From Palsa-506 sp963836355 (lineage in GTDB: Bacteria > Actinomycetota > Actinomycetes > Streptosporangiales > Streptosporangiaceae), in the NCBI GenBank assembly GCA_963836355.1, contig CAWIJO010000014.1, positions 248,001 through 312,000 on the forward strand: a stretch of 64,000 nucleotides of DNA. The letters run 5' to 3'. The notes beneath the pieces were generated by a model, which searched no databases, was not told the DNA's origin, and saw nothing but the letters and a program-made list of their open reading frames with translations. Shown in pieces: positions 24,662 through 33,509 of this stretch. Position 1 is the first letter of the stretch, and each line of letters starts with the position of its first letter. Position numbers and translations under genes: made by a program.

Positions 24662-27279
24662 AAGCCCTGACCCACCTCGCAGCCGAGCATCTTGAGCCCG
24701 GCGGCCTGATCCGATGTTTCCACGCCCTCGGCCACCGCCGATATGCCGATGGCATTGGCCAGGTCGATGATGGCACGGACGATCGCCGAATCCACCGGGC
24801 TCTCGGCGATGCCCTGCACGAAGGTGCGGTCCACCTTCACTTCGTGCACCGGGAACTGCTTGAGGTACGCAAGCGAGGAGTGACCGGTACCGAAGTCGTC
24901 GATGGCCAGGCGCACGCCCAGCCGGTTGAGCTTCTTCATCACCTCACGAGCACCGGAAAGGTCTTCCATGACCACGGTCTCGGTGATCTCGAACATGAGC
25001 AGCTCAGAGGGCAGGCCGGTTGCGTCGAGGGCCGCCGCCACCTGCGACAAGAGCCTGCTCTCCTGGAACTGGCGAGGTGAGAGGTTGACGCTGATGGGCA
25101 GGTCCACGTCCAGCCGGTCCCGGATCGAGCGCACCTGACGGCACGCTGTGTCCAGAACGTAACGACCGAGCGGCAGTATCAGCCCGGTTTCCTCTGCCAT
25201 CGGGATGAACCTCATCGGGCTGATCAAACCGTTCGTGGGGTGGCGCCACCGGACCAGCGCCTCGGCGCCCACGATTTGCTGCTCGTCAAGGGAGTAGAAC
25301 GGCTGATAATGCACCTCGAGTTCATTTCGCTCGAGCCCTTTGCGCAGGTCGGCCTCGATCTGGAGCCGCTCGGACGAGCGGCTTCCCATGGAAGCCTGGT
25401 CGAACACCTTGTAGATGCCGCCGCCGCCCTTGACCTTGGCGTCGTACATCGCCACGTCGGCGTTGTGCAGCACATCGTCTGCTGTCTTGCCTGGCTCGGT
25501 AAGCGCGATGCCGACCGACACACTGGCAACCAGCTCGTAGCCGTCGGGCAGCACCATGGGCTGTTCGACGGCGGCGCAGATGCGCCGCGCTGCGGCGACC
25601 GCAACCTCCACTCCAGCCACGTCCTCCAGCAGCACCACGAACTCGTCGCCGCCAAAGCGGGCAAGGAGGTCGTGGCTCCGCACCACCCCCTTCATCCGCG
25701 CCCCGATCGCCACCAGGAACTCATCGCCGGTCACGTGGCCGAGGCTGTCGTTGATGCTCTTGAAGCGGTCCACATCGACAAAGATCAGAGCTTGGGTCTT
25801 GCGGTCCAGGTCTGACCGCCGCAGTGCCTGATCGAGGCGCTCCACCAGCAGCCGGCGGTTCGCCAGGCCGGTGAGGCTGTCGTAGAAGGCGTGATGATGG
25901 AGTTCGTCTTCGAAGGCTTTGCGTTCGGTGATGTCGCGCAAGGCGATCACAGCTCCGGATGGTGTGCCGTCGCTGATGACCGCGGATGCCGTGTACGCAA
26001 CCGGGATGGTGCCGCCGTTCTTGCTGGGGAACCGGGCGTCGTCCTCCCGGATGGTGCGGCCCGTGCGCATGGCTTCGCGGGCCGGGCCGAGCAGGAAGTC
26101 GGGCGCCGTGCGGGCGCCGTCGCTCACCGGGTCGTCGATCGTTATGTTGAGCGACGGCAGCTTCATCATGTCCGCCGCGGCCCGGTTGACGAAGGTCAGC
26201 TTCCCGGTTGCGTCTATAGCGCAGACGCCTTCTCCGATGTTGAGGGTGATCGAGGAGAGCCTCTCGCGCCCGACATGGACCTGCTGGTATAGCTCGGCAT
26301 TGCTGAGCGCCCCGTTGCCCACTGCGGCCAGGGCCCGCAGCAGGCCCCGATCGGCGTCGTCAAAGGGCTCATCCCGTCGCCGGCCCGACGCCACCAGCCA
26401 CTGCTGCTGATCGGCAACTGTGATAGGCGCCGCCAGCTGACCGGGGCCCGGGTCAGCTGATGTCAGGGTTGCCTCGGGACTGCGAAGCAGCCGCCGTACC
26501 GACTCTAAGATCGTCTCGAGCACCGCCTGCTGCCGCAGCCCCCGGTTTGCCTCCAGGGTGACCTCGTACAGACCCTCCATCCGGGCGCGGTCATACAGCG
26601 CGGCGAACCGGGCGCTGATGAGGCGGCGCTGCACGATCAGTCCCGGGATTGCCAGCGCCACTGCCCACGGATGCGCCTGTATCGCCAATACCAAGACCAC
26701 GCCAGCCAATGCTCCGGCGCCAGTCCGTGTCACCTGGATCGGAAGATCGCTGGTGAGTTCCCGCCAGGTCGTGCCCATCGAGACCATAACTCCGGCCACC
26801 AAAAACGTATTGATGACGAAGTACACCGCCACCCCGGGGATAACGGCTGCGATCTGACCTGCGGCGAGGGAATTCGAGGGAGCAGCGATACTGCGGCTCA
26901 CGGCCAGTCCCAGGCCCGCCGCGATCAGAACTTGCCCGACATTGAAGGCCGACTTAAGCACCGGGCGCCGGCGGGCGACCTGAGCCAAGACGGTCGCCAG
27001 GGCAAAGGTTCCCAAAGTGACCAGCGGTGGCACGAGGAGGGCGAGGATCACAAAGAAACCCTCGTCCATATTGAATGCCGCGGATTCGCCTCCCCGGTAC
27101 ACCACGACCGGCCACACCCAGCTGCCCAGGGCAAGAGCGCCCACCGCAGCTGCGACGATCCACTGGCTCTCACCGACGTGCCACGAGGCCGATTGCCTCC
27201 ATACGGCGACGACCAAGGTAAGCGCGCCACCCAGGACCGACGCCGCGACGACGGCCTGGGTAGCACGCGGCATCTTCAT
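24514..27279 (-). CDS. Membrane PAS-GGDEF-EAL cyclic-di-GMP protein
   Basis: A 921-residue protein starting at ATG 27277-27279 (MKMPRATQ). The longer frame upstream only reads through repeat DNA of the next gene. The N-terminal about 195 residues hold several membrane helices, with a GAF-like segment (about 240-330) and a PAS domain (about 335-450; GVCAIDATGKLTFVNRAA). The GGDEF domain has an intact RFGGDEFVVLL (about 541), and the EAL domain has GAEALVRW (about 672) and DDFGTGHSSLAYLK. Both catalytic signatures are complete, so it could make and break c-di-GMP. It sits 25 bases after the subtilase gene on the same strand and is probably cotranscribed with it. Confidence 0.92.
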   Translation of the reverse strand: MKMPRATQAVVAASVLGGALTLVVAVWRQSASWHVGESQWIVAAAVGALALGSWVWPVVVYRGGESAAFNMDEGFFVILALLVPPLVTLGTFALATVLAQVARRRPVLKSAFNVGQVLIAAGLGLAVSRSIAAPSNSLAAGQIAAVIPGVAVYFVINTFLVAGVMVSMGTTWRELTSDLPIQVTRTGAGALAGVVLVLAIQAHPWAVALAIPGLIVQRRLISARFAALYDRARMEGLYEVTLEANRGLRQQAVLETILESVRRLLRSPEATLTSADPGPGQLAAPITVADQQQWLVASGRRRDEPFDDADRGLLRALAAVGNGALSNAELYQQVHVGRERLSSITLNIGEGVCAIDATGKLTFVNRAAADMMKLPSLNITIDDPVSDGARTAPDFLLGPAREAMRTGRTIREDDARFPSKNGGTIPVAYTASAVISDGTPSGAVIALRDITERKAFEDELHHHAFYDSLTGLANRRLLVERLDQALRRSDLDRKTQALIFVDVDRFKSINDSLGHVTGDEFLVAIGARMKGVVRSHDLLARFGGDEFVVLLEDVAGVEVAVAAARRICAAVEQPMVLPDGYELVASVSVGIALTEPGKTADDVLHNADVAMYDAKVKGGGGIYKVFDQASMGSRSSERLQIEADLRKGLERNELEVHYQPFYSLDEQQIVGAEALVRWRHPTNGLISPMRFIPMAEETGLILPLGRYVLDTACRQVRSIRDRLDVDLPISVNLSPRQFQESRLLSQVAAALDATGLPSELLMFEITETVVMEDLSGAREVMKKLNRLGVRLAIDDFGTGHSSLAYLKQFPVHEVKVDRTFVQGIAESPVDSAIVRAIIDLANAIGISAVAEGVETSDQAAGLKMLGCEVGQGFYFSRPLRAEEFDALLTRHFGRTAGPPGPVLINGGANTSGIAAVSGRAD

Positions 27280-27304
27280 GGCCTGGCTACCGCATCGGGC
27301 ACTG

Positions 27305-28972
27305 TCAGCTCCATGCTGAGCTGTTCCAGGCCCAGCCGACCCAGGATGAGCCGTCCCAGGCCGAGCCGTCCCAGGCCGAGTCGTTCCAGGCCCAGCCAGT
27401 CCAGTGCGTGCCGTTCCACGCTGCGCCGTTCCATGCTGCGCCGTTCCATGCTCCGTCGTTCCAGGCCCAGCCGTTCCAATCTCCACCGCTCCACGCTGTG
27501 CCGTTCCACGCCTGGCCAGTGGTTGGCGGCGGATTCGAGGACATTCCCGACCACAGGTTCGTGTTCCATGTGTCGACGGGGCGGGTGGGCGACAACGAGA
27601 CCGTGGCGCCACGCCAGGTCGGGCTCACCCTGGCGGCCGACTGGCTGAAGTTCATCGGGCCCGCGGTGGCCGCGGCGTAGGCGTCGAGCGCCCCGTGGCC
27701 GTCGGCGAAGGGATTGCCGACCGGACCAGGGTCGGCAGTGCCGAGCAGGCGGGCTTTCATCTGGTTGGCAGACAGACCCGGGTTGTCGGCCAGGATCAGC
27801 GCAGCCGCCCCGCTGGTGATAGCCGCGCTGAACGATGTACCAGAGCCGACGAAGTTCGAGGAGCCGATCCGGGCAGCGGGGTAGTTGTTGTAGATCGTCG
27901 AGCCCGGCGCGGCCAGGCTTACCACGGACCGGCCCGAGGTGGCCAGGTCAGGCTTGACCCAGCCGTCCGGCGAGGTGGGCCCGACGCCGCTGAAGTCGGT
28001 CATCTGATCGTCGGTGACCGACGCCGTCGCCATGTCGTCCAAGGCGCCCGCGGTGATCACCAGCGGGTCGTCGCCGGGGGAAAGGATGGTGCCGTTGAAC
28101 GGCCCGGCGTTGCCCGCCGAGGTCACTACAGTGACACCCGAGTTCCACACCGCCTCCACCGCCTTGTCCAATGGGTTGATAACCGTGGACTGACTGGGCT
28201 TGAATCCCAGGGAGATGTTGAGGATCTTGATACCGTACCTGCTCTGGTGATCAACCGCCCACTGCAGGCCCGAGATCAAAGTCCCCAGGTGGGTCGTGCC
28301 GTCCGCCCCCGCCACCTTGATCGACACCAGCTTGGCGCCAGGCGCTTCGCCCTTGTACTGCCCGTTCGACAGGGCCCCATTGCCGGCGATCAGGCCGGCC
28401 ACGAAGGTGCCATGCCCGTAGCTGTCCTGGTACGGGTTGTTCCCGCCCGTCAGATCCACCCCGCCGGCCAGTCGCCCGGAGAAGTCGGGCAGGTTGTCGA
28501 TACCGGTGTCCAGCACGGCCACGGTGACGCCCTGTCCGGTATCGCCCAAGGACGCCAGCCGGGTAGCCCCGGTCTCCGGCAAGAACGCATCAGAAGGCGT
28601 ATGGGGCCCGGTCGACTCCGTCGCCGCCTGGACACTCACCGAAACATCAGGAGTAACGGTGATGCCCGGCAGCGCCGCGAGCAGCGGCTCCGCAGCCGTC
28701 GGGATCAAGGCGTCGACCCCGTCAATCAGGTGGTACTGCGTCAAAACGGTGCCGCCAACCCCTAACACCGCCACGACCGGGCTCAAGAGCCCGTCCGCGG
28801 TAACAATGACCGTCTCACTCGGGCTCGCTGACGCCGCCGGGACGCCAGTCATCGACGTGCCCGCTAACGCGGCGACTACCGCTGCGCCCGCAGCGGCGAT
28901 CCGGCCCTTCTTCGACCAGGCCAACCGTGTCCGATAACCGGCGCCTGCGCCGGATGAACTGGTATGCCACAT
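27305..28972 (-). CDS. Secreted subtilase (S8) with Trp-Asn repeat tail
   Basis: A protein of about 555 residues. ATG 28970-28972 is chosen for GGGGAGG 8 bases upstream. A Lys/Arg-rich start and hydrophobic helix (GRIAAAGAAVVAALAGTSM) form a signal peptide. The catalytic triad is visible: Asp in VAVLDTGID (about 154), His in YGHGTFVAG (about 186) and Ser in GSGTSFSAAIT (about 378). The last about 85 residues are a tandem Trp/Asn-rich repeat (AWNG, AWND, SAWDGS units), a type of tail seen on secreted actinobacterial subtilases. There it may bind the cell wall or self-associate. The tail function is inferred. Confidence 0.9.
   Translation of the reverse strand: MWHTSSSGAGAGYRTRLAWSKKGRIAAAGAAVVAALAGTSMTGVPAASASPSETVIVTADGLLSPVVAVLGVGGTVLTQYHLIDGVDALIPTAAEPLLAALPGITVTPDVSVSVQAATESTGPHTPSDAFLPETGATRLASLGDTGQGVTVAVLDTGIDNLPDFSGRLAGGVDLTGGNNPYQDSYGHGTFVAGLIAGNGALSNGQYKGEAPGAKLVSIKVAGADGTTHLGTLISGLQWAVDHQSRYGIKILNISLGFKPSQSTVINPLDKAVEAVWNSGVTVVTSAGNAGPFNGTILSPGDDPLVITAGALDDMATASVTDDQMTDFSGVGPTSPDGWVKPDLATSGRSVVSLAAPGSTIYNNYPAARIGSSNFVGSGTSFSAAITSGAAALILADNPGLSANQMKARLLGTADPGPVGNPFADGHGALDAYAAATAGPMNFSQSAARVSPTWRGATVSLSPTRPVDTWNTNLWSGMSSNPPPTTGQAWNGTAWSGGDWNGWAWNDGAWNGAAWNGAAWNGTHWTGWAWNDSAWDGSAWDGSSWVGWAWNSSAWS
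27308..27530 (-). repeat. Coding tandem repeat (Trp-Asn motif)
   Basis: Imperfect 15- and 30-base units built on CCGTTCCA-type words encode AWNG/AWND-like motifs of the subtilase tail. The units abut without unique spacers. Confidence 0.8.
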
Positions 28973-29429
28973 ATGGCAGCCCTCCCCTTGGGTGCTTTTG
29001 GAGGTATCCACCGTACGCTGACGGGTCGGCTTTAGAGGGAAATTTCACTAACCCCGGCTTACCTTTAAGGAATAAAACGACCGATACCATCTGTCCTTGT
29101 TCTGGTATCGCGGACAGTATTTCCTGAAAATGCGGATAATACGGTAATGACCGGCGAGCGATCTGATCTTGAGAGTGCCACCGGCGCGGCTTAGCTGCTC
29201 CCTGCGTTCTGCAGCTTGCCAGTGCGGACTTGCCGGGGAACTTGGCTGGCGCCGAGGCCGCGACAGCCCACGTCATCATCCGCGCGGGTTTACCGCGACC
29301 ATGGCCGACGGCACCGCCATCGGCACCCCGCCCTGGGCCCACTAGCGGCGGCCCGGTGGTCAAGACCGCAAGGCGCGCGCGCAGCAGCCGGCCCGCATCC
29401 CCGCTCGTAAGGGGTACTGCACCAGCGGG
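28973..29429. other. Intergenic region without a supported gene
   Basis: The part near 29030-29170 is AT-richer than its surroundings and probably holds the promoter of the subtilase gene on the minus strand. Short frames on both strands (for example one ending MADGTAIGTPPWAH) lack starts and resemble nothing I recognise. Confidence 0.4.
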
Positions 29430-29728
29430 TTATCTGCCAGGGGTGATGAGGCCCGTTTCGTAGGCAAGGACGACGGCCTGGGCGCGGTCACGGAGACCGA
29501 GCTTCGCCAGGATGCGGCCGACATCGGTCTTGGTGGTCTGCTCGGCGATGACCAGGGTGTCGCTGATCTCGGCGTTGGACAGGCCACGGGCGATCAGCTG
29601 CAGCACCTCGGTCTCCCGGCCGGTGAGCCCCCCCAGAGCGGCCGGCGGCGGACTGGTGCAGGGCCGGAACGCGAAGCCGGCGATCAGCCGCCGGGTCACC
29701 GATGGCGCAAGCAGCGCATCGCCGGCGC
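29430..29728 (-). pseudogene. LuxR/NarL response regulator, C-terminal remnant
   Basis: Reading on the minus strand, AGDALLAPSVTRRLIAGFA is followed by a complete LuxR HTH (GLTGRETEVLQLIARGLSNAEI, then TTKTDVGRILAKLGLRDRAQ) and the usual tail AVVLAYETGLITPGR. The phosphoacceptor receiver domain is missing. Upstream the sequence switches abruptly at about 29728 to the end of an ABC ATPase gene on the other strand. The frame stays open further but encodes nothing recognisable there. It is a deletion-truncated regulator. Confidence 0.75.
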
Positions 29729-29936
29729 GGCGCTGCTTGACCTGCTGGAGGAGCTCAACGCCGAAGGGGCCACCATCATCGTGGTCACCCACGATCACGC
29801 CATCGCCGCCCGGCTCCCCCGCCAGATCCAGATGCTGGACGGCCGCATCGTCGCCGACAACGCCCCCGGCACCCGCGCCGAGACCGCCGAACGGCTCCCG
29901 GCCCGGCCGCGGCCCGCACCGGAAGGAACCCCATGA
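29728..29936 (+). pseudogene. ABC transporter ATPase, C-terminal remnant
   Basis: Only the last 70 codons survive: ALLDLLEELNAEGATIIVVT, with the switch His in VVTHDHAIAARLP and the D-loop-distal tail QIQMLDGRIVADNAPGT. Walker A, Q-loop and signature are absent. The stop overlaps an ATG (29933-29936, ATGA) that leads the permease region, as in MacB-type operons. The start of the remnant is the deletion junction with the LuxR fragment. Confidence 0.75.
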
Positions 29937-30012
29937 CAGCCTGCTGCTACCGCCCCCGGCCGGGCCAGCGGGCCCGCAGCATGCTGGCGCCGGCCAGCAG
30001 GACGGCGCGCCA

Positions 30013-31224
30013 GTGACGGCCCCCGCCGCCCCGGTTCCGGTGCCGGCCCGGCTGCACTCCGCTGACCTGGCCCGCCTCGCCGGAGTCGGGCTGCGGACTC
30101 GCAAGCTCCGCGCTGCCCTGTCCGCACTCGGGATAGCGATCGGGGTGGCGGCCATCGTCGCCGTCCTCGGCCTGTCCGCCTCGTCGCAGGCAGGGCTGGT
30201 CGCGGAGATCAGCAAGCTGGGCACCAACCTGCTGACCGTCACCAACGGCCAGAACTTCACCGGCGGCACCGCCGAGTTCCCCAAGGCAGCGCCCGCGATG
30301 ATCGGCCGGCTGCGCGGCGTCACCCAGGTCCAGGACACCGGGACCATTACCGCCTCCGCATACCGCAGCCCGCTCATCCCGTCGATCGACACCAATGCCC
30401 TGACCGTGGACGCGGCCAGCCTCGGCCTGCCGGCTGCCGTCGGCACGTCCATTGCCCGTGGCGCCTGGCTGAACACCGCCACGGCCAGAGAGCCGGTCGC
30501 GGTGCTCGGCGCCGCCGCCGCGCAGCGGCTGGGCATCGACCGGATCTGGCCCGGCGAGCGGATCTGGGCCGGCGGCCAGTGGTTCTACCTGGCCGGCATC
30601 CTTAAGCCCGCCGTCCTTGCTCCCGAGATCGACTCAGCAGTGCTGGTCGGTTACCCCGCCGCGGAGGAGTACCTGCACTTCGACGGCCACCCGTCCGCCA
30701 TCTACCTGCGCACTCAGACCAGCGCCGTCAAGGCGGTCGACAGCCTGCTCGGCGCGCAGGCCAACCCGGAGAACCCCGAGCAGGTCAACGCCTCCCAGCC
30801 GTCGGCCGCGCTCAGCGCCCAGGCTGCAGCCAAAGGCGCGTTCGACACCCTGTTCCTCGGCCTCGGCGCAGTCGCACTGCTCGTCGGCACCGTCGGCGTA
30901 GCCAATATAATGGTCATCTCCGTCCTCGAACGCCGGTCCGAGATAGGGCTCCGCCGGGCGCTGGGCGCCACCAAGGGTCACATCCGCATCCAGTTCCTGT
31001 CCGAGGCCATCCTGCTCGCCCTGGCTGGCGGCGCGGCCGGCGTCACCGGCGGCATCCTCGGCACCGCCAGCTACGCCCATGCCAAGGGCTGGGCGACCGT
31101 CATCCCGGCCCAGGCCTGGGCCGGAGGGCTCGCCGCCGCCCTGCTGATAGGCGCCGCCGCCGGGCTCCTGCCCGCGCTCCGTGCCGCCCGTATGTCACCC
31201 ACCCAGGCCCTCTGGACCATCTAA
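30013..31224 (+). CDS. FtsX/MacB-type ABC permease
   Basis: A protein of about 403 residues with a first transmembrane helix (LRAALSALGIAIGVAAIVAVL), a periplasmic MacB-core-like domain, then three helices near the C-terminus (GLGAVALLVGTVGVANIMVI, EAILLALAGGAAGVTGGI and AGGLAAALLIGAAAGLLPAL). The motif ERRSEIGLRRALGATKGHI before the second helix is diagnostic. The GTG at 30013 is used. An ATG at 29933 overlapping the ATPase stop is in another frame and closes after 28 codons, so the native start may be frameshifted. With its ATPase reduced to a remnant, the transporter is probably not functional unless another ATPase serves it. Confidence 0.8.
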   Translation: MTAPAAPVPVPARLHSADLARLAGVGLRTRKLRAALSALGIAIGVAAIVAVLGLSASSQAGLVAEISKLGTNLLTVTNGQNFTGGTAEFPKAAPAMIGRLRGVTQVQDTGTITASAYRSPLIPSIDTNALTVDAASLGLPAAVGTSIARGAWLNTATAREPVAVLGAAAAQRLGIDRIWPGERIWAGGQWFYLAGILKPAVLAPEIDSAVLVGYPAAEEYLHFDGHPSAIYLRTQTSAVKAVDSLLGAQANPENPEQVNASQPSAALSAQAAAKGAFDTLFLGLGAVALLVGTVGVANIMVISVLERRSEIGLRRALGATKGHIRIQFLSEAILLALAGGAAGVTGGILGTASYAHAKGWATVIPAQAWAGGLAAALLIGAAAGLLPALRAARMSPTQALWTI

Positions 31225-31292
31225 CCGCCGCCACGGCCCGGCCCGGGGCACGTCCAGCCGACCGCGGCACCGGTAGCGCAGCGGGCGGCACG

Positions 31293-31916
31293 TCACGCGC
31301 GCTTGCGAGCGCGCAGGACGGCGTCGTGGATGGTCACCTCCTGGCCTTCTGGATCGGTGGCGACCCGTGGCCTGGCGTCGGCGATGAGAACTTCCCACTG
31401 CTCCGGATCGAGGGAGTCCGCGACCTCCTCGGCGGTGTAGAACAGCTCGGGCATCGGCGGGCGGGGCACCGTGGTCCGCATGTCGCTGGGGTGGTGGCCG
31501 ACGATCAGCAAGGTTCCGCCCGGGGCCACCGCGGCGGCAAGCCGGGCGAACATTGCCCGCCGCGGGGCCGGCGGCAGGTGCATGAACTGGGCGGAGACCA
31601 AGTCGAAGTGGCCCTCAGCCGGCGCCCAGGTGGTCAGGTCGGCATGTACCCAGCTGATCCGTCCGGCCACGTCGGCACCGAGGGCATCGGCGTGCGCGGC
31701 CGCGCGCTGCAGTGCCGTGGCGGCGAAGTCCACCGCAGTGACCTGCCAGCCGCGACTGGCGAGCCAGCAGGCGTCGGCGCCTTCGCCGCTGCCAACGTCG
31801 AGGGCAGCGCCCGCGGCGAGGGCAGCGGCCTCGGCCATCAGCTGGGGGTTGGCGGTGCCGCTCCAGATCGCGGCGCGGGAGCGGTAGCGCTCATCCCAGG
31901 ACTGCTCGTCGAACAT
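31293..31916 (-). CDS. Class I SAM-dependent methyltransferase
   Basis: A 207-residue protein with motif I ALDVGSGEGADACWLASRGW (residues about 38-57), motif II VTAVDFAATAL, an acidic loop WVHADLTTWAP and motif FDLVSAQFMHLPPAPRRAMF. This matches small TehB/UbiE-like methyltransferases of actinomycetes. The substrate is unknown. A good ATG start (MFDEQSWDERY) is typical of the family. It is convergent with the permease gene. Confidence 0.88.
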   Translation of the reverse strand: MFDEQSWDERYRSRAAIWSGTANPQLMAEAAALAAGAALDVGSGEGADACWLASRGWQVTAVDFAATALQRAAAHADALGADVAGRISWVHADLTTWAPAEGHFDLVSAQFMHLPPAPRRAMFARLAAAVAPGGTLLIVGHHPSDMRTTVPRPPMPELFYTAEEVADSLDPEQWEVLIADARPRVATDPEGQEVTIHDAVLRARKRA

Positions 31917-31975
31917 GCTCGTGCGCCCCTTTCATCGGGGTGATCGTAGCGGCCGGGGCGGGTACTCCCGACGCG

Positions 31976-33107
31976 TCAGGGGCTCAAGTTGAGGTAGGCA
32001 AGCACGGCGAGAACGCGCCGGTGGTCGTCGTCGGATGGCGGCAGGTCCAGCTTGGCGAAGATGCCGGCGATGTGCTTGCTGACGGCCTTGCTCGTGACGA
32101 CCATCCGGCGGGCGATCGCGGCGTTGGTGCGACCCTCGGCCATCAGCGTTAGTACCTCGCGTTCCCTGGGCGTAAGTTCGGCCAGCGCCGAACGCCGGGA
32201 TCTTCGCGCCAGGATCTGGGCGATCACCTCCGGATCCAGCGCGGTGCCACCGCCGGCCACCCGCCGTACCGCCTCGACGAACTGGCGGACGTCGCCGACC
32301 CGGTCCTTGAGCAGGTAGCCGACCCCGCCCGCGCCGCCGGTAAGCAACTCGCGCGCATAAAGCTGCTCGACGTACTGGGACAAGATCAGGACCGGGAAGC
32401 CCGGACGGCGGCGGCGCGCCTCGATCGCCGCGCGCAGGCCCTCGTCGGTAAAAGTCGGCGGCAGCCAGCGCCTCGGCGATCACGAAGTACAGGGCCGACT
32501 CCAGCGGGGCGGGCAACCGCTGGTCCAGCTGTACATCTACCTCGATCGGCACCGCGCTGGCCAGTGCGAGAGCCTCGACCGCGCCGCCACCCAACGCCAC
32601 CAGGCGCAAAGCGTGCACATGGTTCGCCCAGATCGGTGCGGTCACGGCAATAAGCCCGAACCAGAATGCCAGCCGGAACATCAGACCCAGCGATCCGGCT
32701 ACGGACTGCGCGGCCAGCCAGGCCAGGTCGCGCCAGGTGCCGGTATCCATCAGCAGGGTGCGGACTCGTGCCAGCAGTGATCCCCGCAGCGGCCGGTAGG
32801 CCTCCGCCACCGGCGTGCCGGTGACCCATTGCACCCGGTGCCGCTCCAGCCAGGTCAGCGGCCGGGCCAGCCAGGTCATCACCGCCAGGAACGGCAGGCC
32901 GAGCCCTGCGACCGGGCTGAAAACCAGCGTGCAGAGCGCCGCGAACAGGGCCAGCAGGGCGACGCCCCCGATGGCCCCGCCGACCAGCAGCGCGCCGGTG
33001 AATCGTGCCGCGGTGCCAGCGAGCCATGAGACTGCCCGGGCCCTAGCTCCGCCAGTCCGCGATCGCCACCCACCGGGCGGCTCTGCACTGTGCTCACGGT
33101 TCAGCAC
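31976..33107 (-). pseudogene. Histidine kinase and response regulator fused by deletions
   Basis: From 33107 the frame encodes the membrane sensor region of a NarX-like histidine kinase (GALLVGGAIGGVALLALFAA; WLARPLTWLERHRV; MFRLAFWFGLIAVTAPIW). It then jumps directly to the later kinase text GGAVEALALASAVPIEVDVQ and LPAPLESALYFVIAEALA, so the dimerisation/His region and the ATP-binding G-boxes are deleted. At about 32465 it runs, out of frame, into the second half of a response regulator (FTDEGLRAAIEARRRRPGFP, VLILSQYVEQLYARELL, VGYLLKDRVGDV). A complete LuxR HTH follows (LTPREREVLTLMAEGRTNAA) to the stop at 31976. At least two deletions fused two genes, and signalling must be lost. Confidence 0.8.
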
Positions 33108-33509
33108 CCTCGACTCAAAATTCGCGGGCGGGCGTGCATCCGCTCACGTCCCGTCACCGGTGTGCCTCATCAAGGTACGGCCGGGCGGGCGGGCGGGCGG
33201 GCGGTCCATGGAGCTGCTACCCCTGTTTTGCCTGGACTCAGGACAACCCGCACATCATCTCGGTCCAGCACCCGAATCAGGGGCTGAGCAGGCCGACTGG
33301 CCAGCCTGGTTCCCGGTGCTCAGCTGACGATCACGGCTGCTTGCAGGGCTGGGCCCCCCCAGGGTTTTCCGTCCCCCGAGGGATATTCGTCCCTGGCCGG
33401 GGCCGCGCGGGTGGCCTAGTCTGCCGCGGGGCGTGGATCTATCTCTACGCTCCCCGCCCGAGACCAAAACACCTGGTCTCGTTGCATTCCTTCCGCTGCC
33501 CGGCACGAG
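33108..33509. other. Intergenic region with a GGGC tract
   Basis: No gene is supported here. A (GGGC)n-like run lies at about 33182-33211. The 5' region of the LysM-like gene, presumably with its promoter, lies to the right. A loose inverted repeat (GTCCCCCGAGGGAT followed by TTCGTCCCTGG) near 33372-33396 was noted but matches no operator I can name with confidence. Confidence 0.4.

Noticed and set aside
27308..27530. Repeat array considered as CRISPR (also 34296-34560 and 39211-39360)
   Set aside because: Units abut without unique spacers, are not palindromic and encode periodic peptide in the gene frame.
27280..27612. N-terminal extension of the GGDEF-EAL protein (Gly/Thr/Ala-rich repeats)
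   Set aside because: It is the subtilase repeat DNA read in another frame. The ATG at 27279 gives a normal membrane N-terminus.
29512..30012. N-terminal extension of the FtsX-type permease frame
   Set aside because: It runs antisense through the LuxR fragment and through the ABC ATPase remnant in the wrong frame, so it cannot be a natural N-terminus.
29430..30536. One long minus-strand frame covering the LuxR remnant and beyond
   Set aside because: Only the part below about 29728 is LuxR-like. The rest lies antisense to the FtsX-type permease and ABC remnant.
33182..33211. GGGC-type simple repeat
   Set aside because: A short microsatellite in high-GC DNA with no flanking structure. No function can be supported.
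33372..33396. Inverted repeat resembling a dormancy-regulator box
   Set aside because: The half-sites match the known consensus poorly and spacing is off. A single copy in GC-rich DNA is not evidence.
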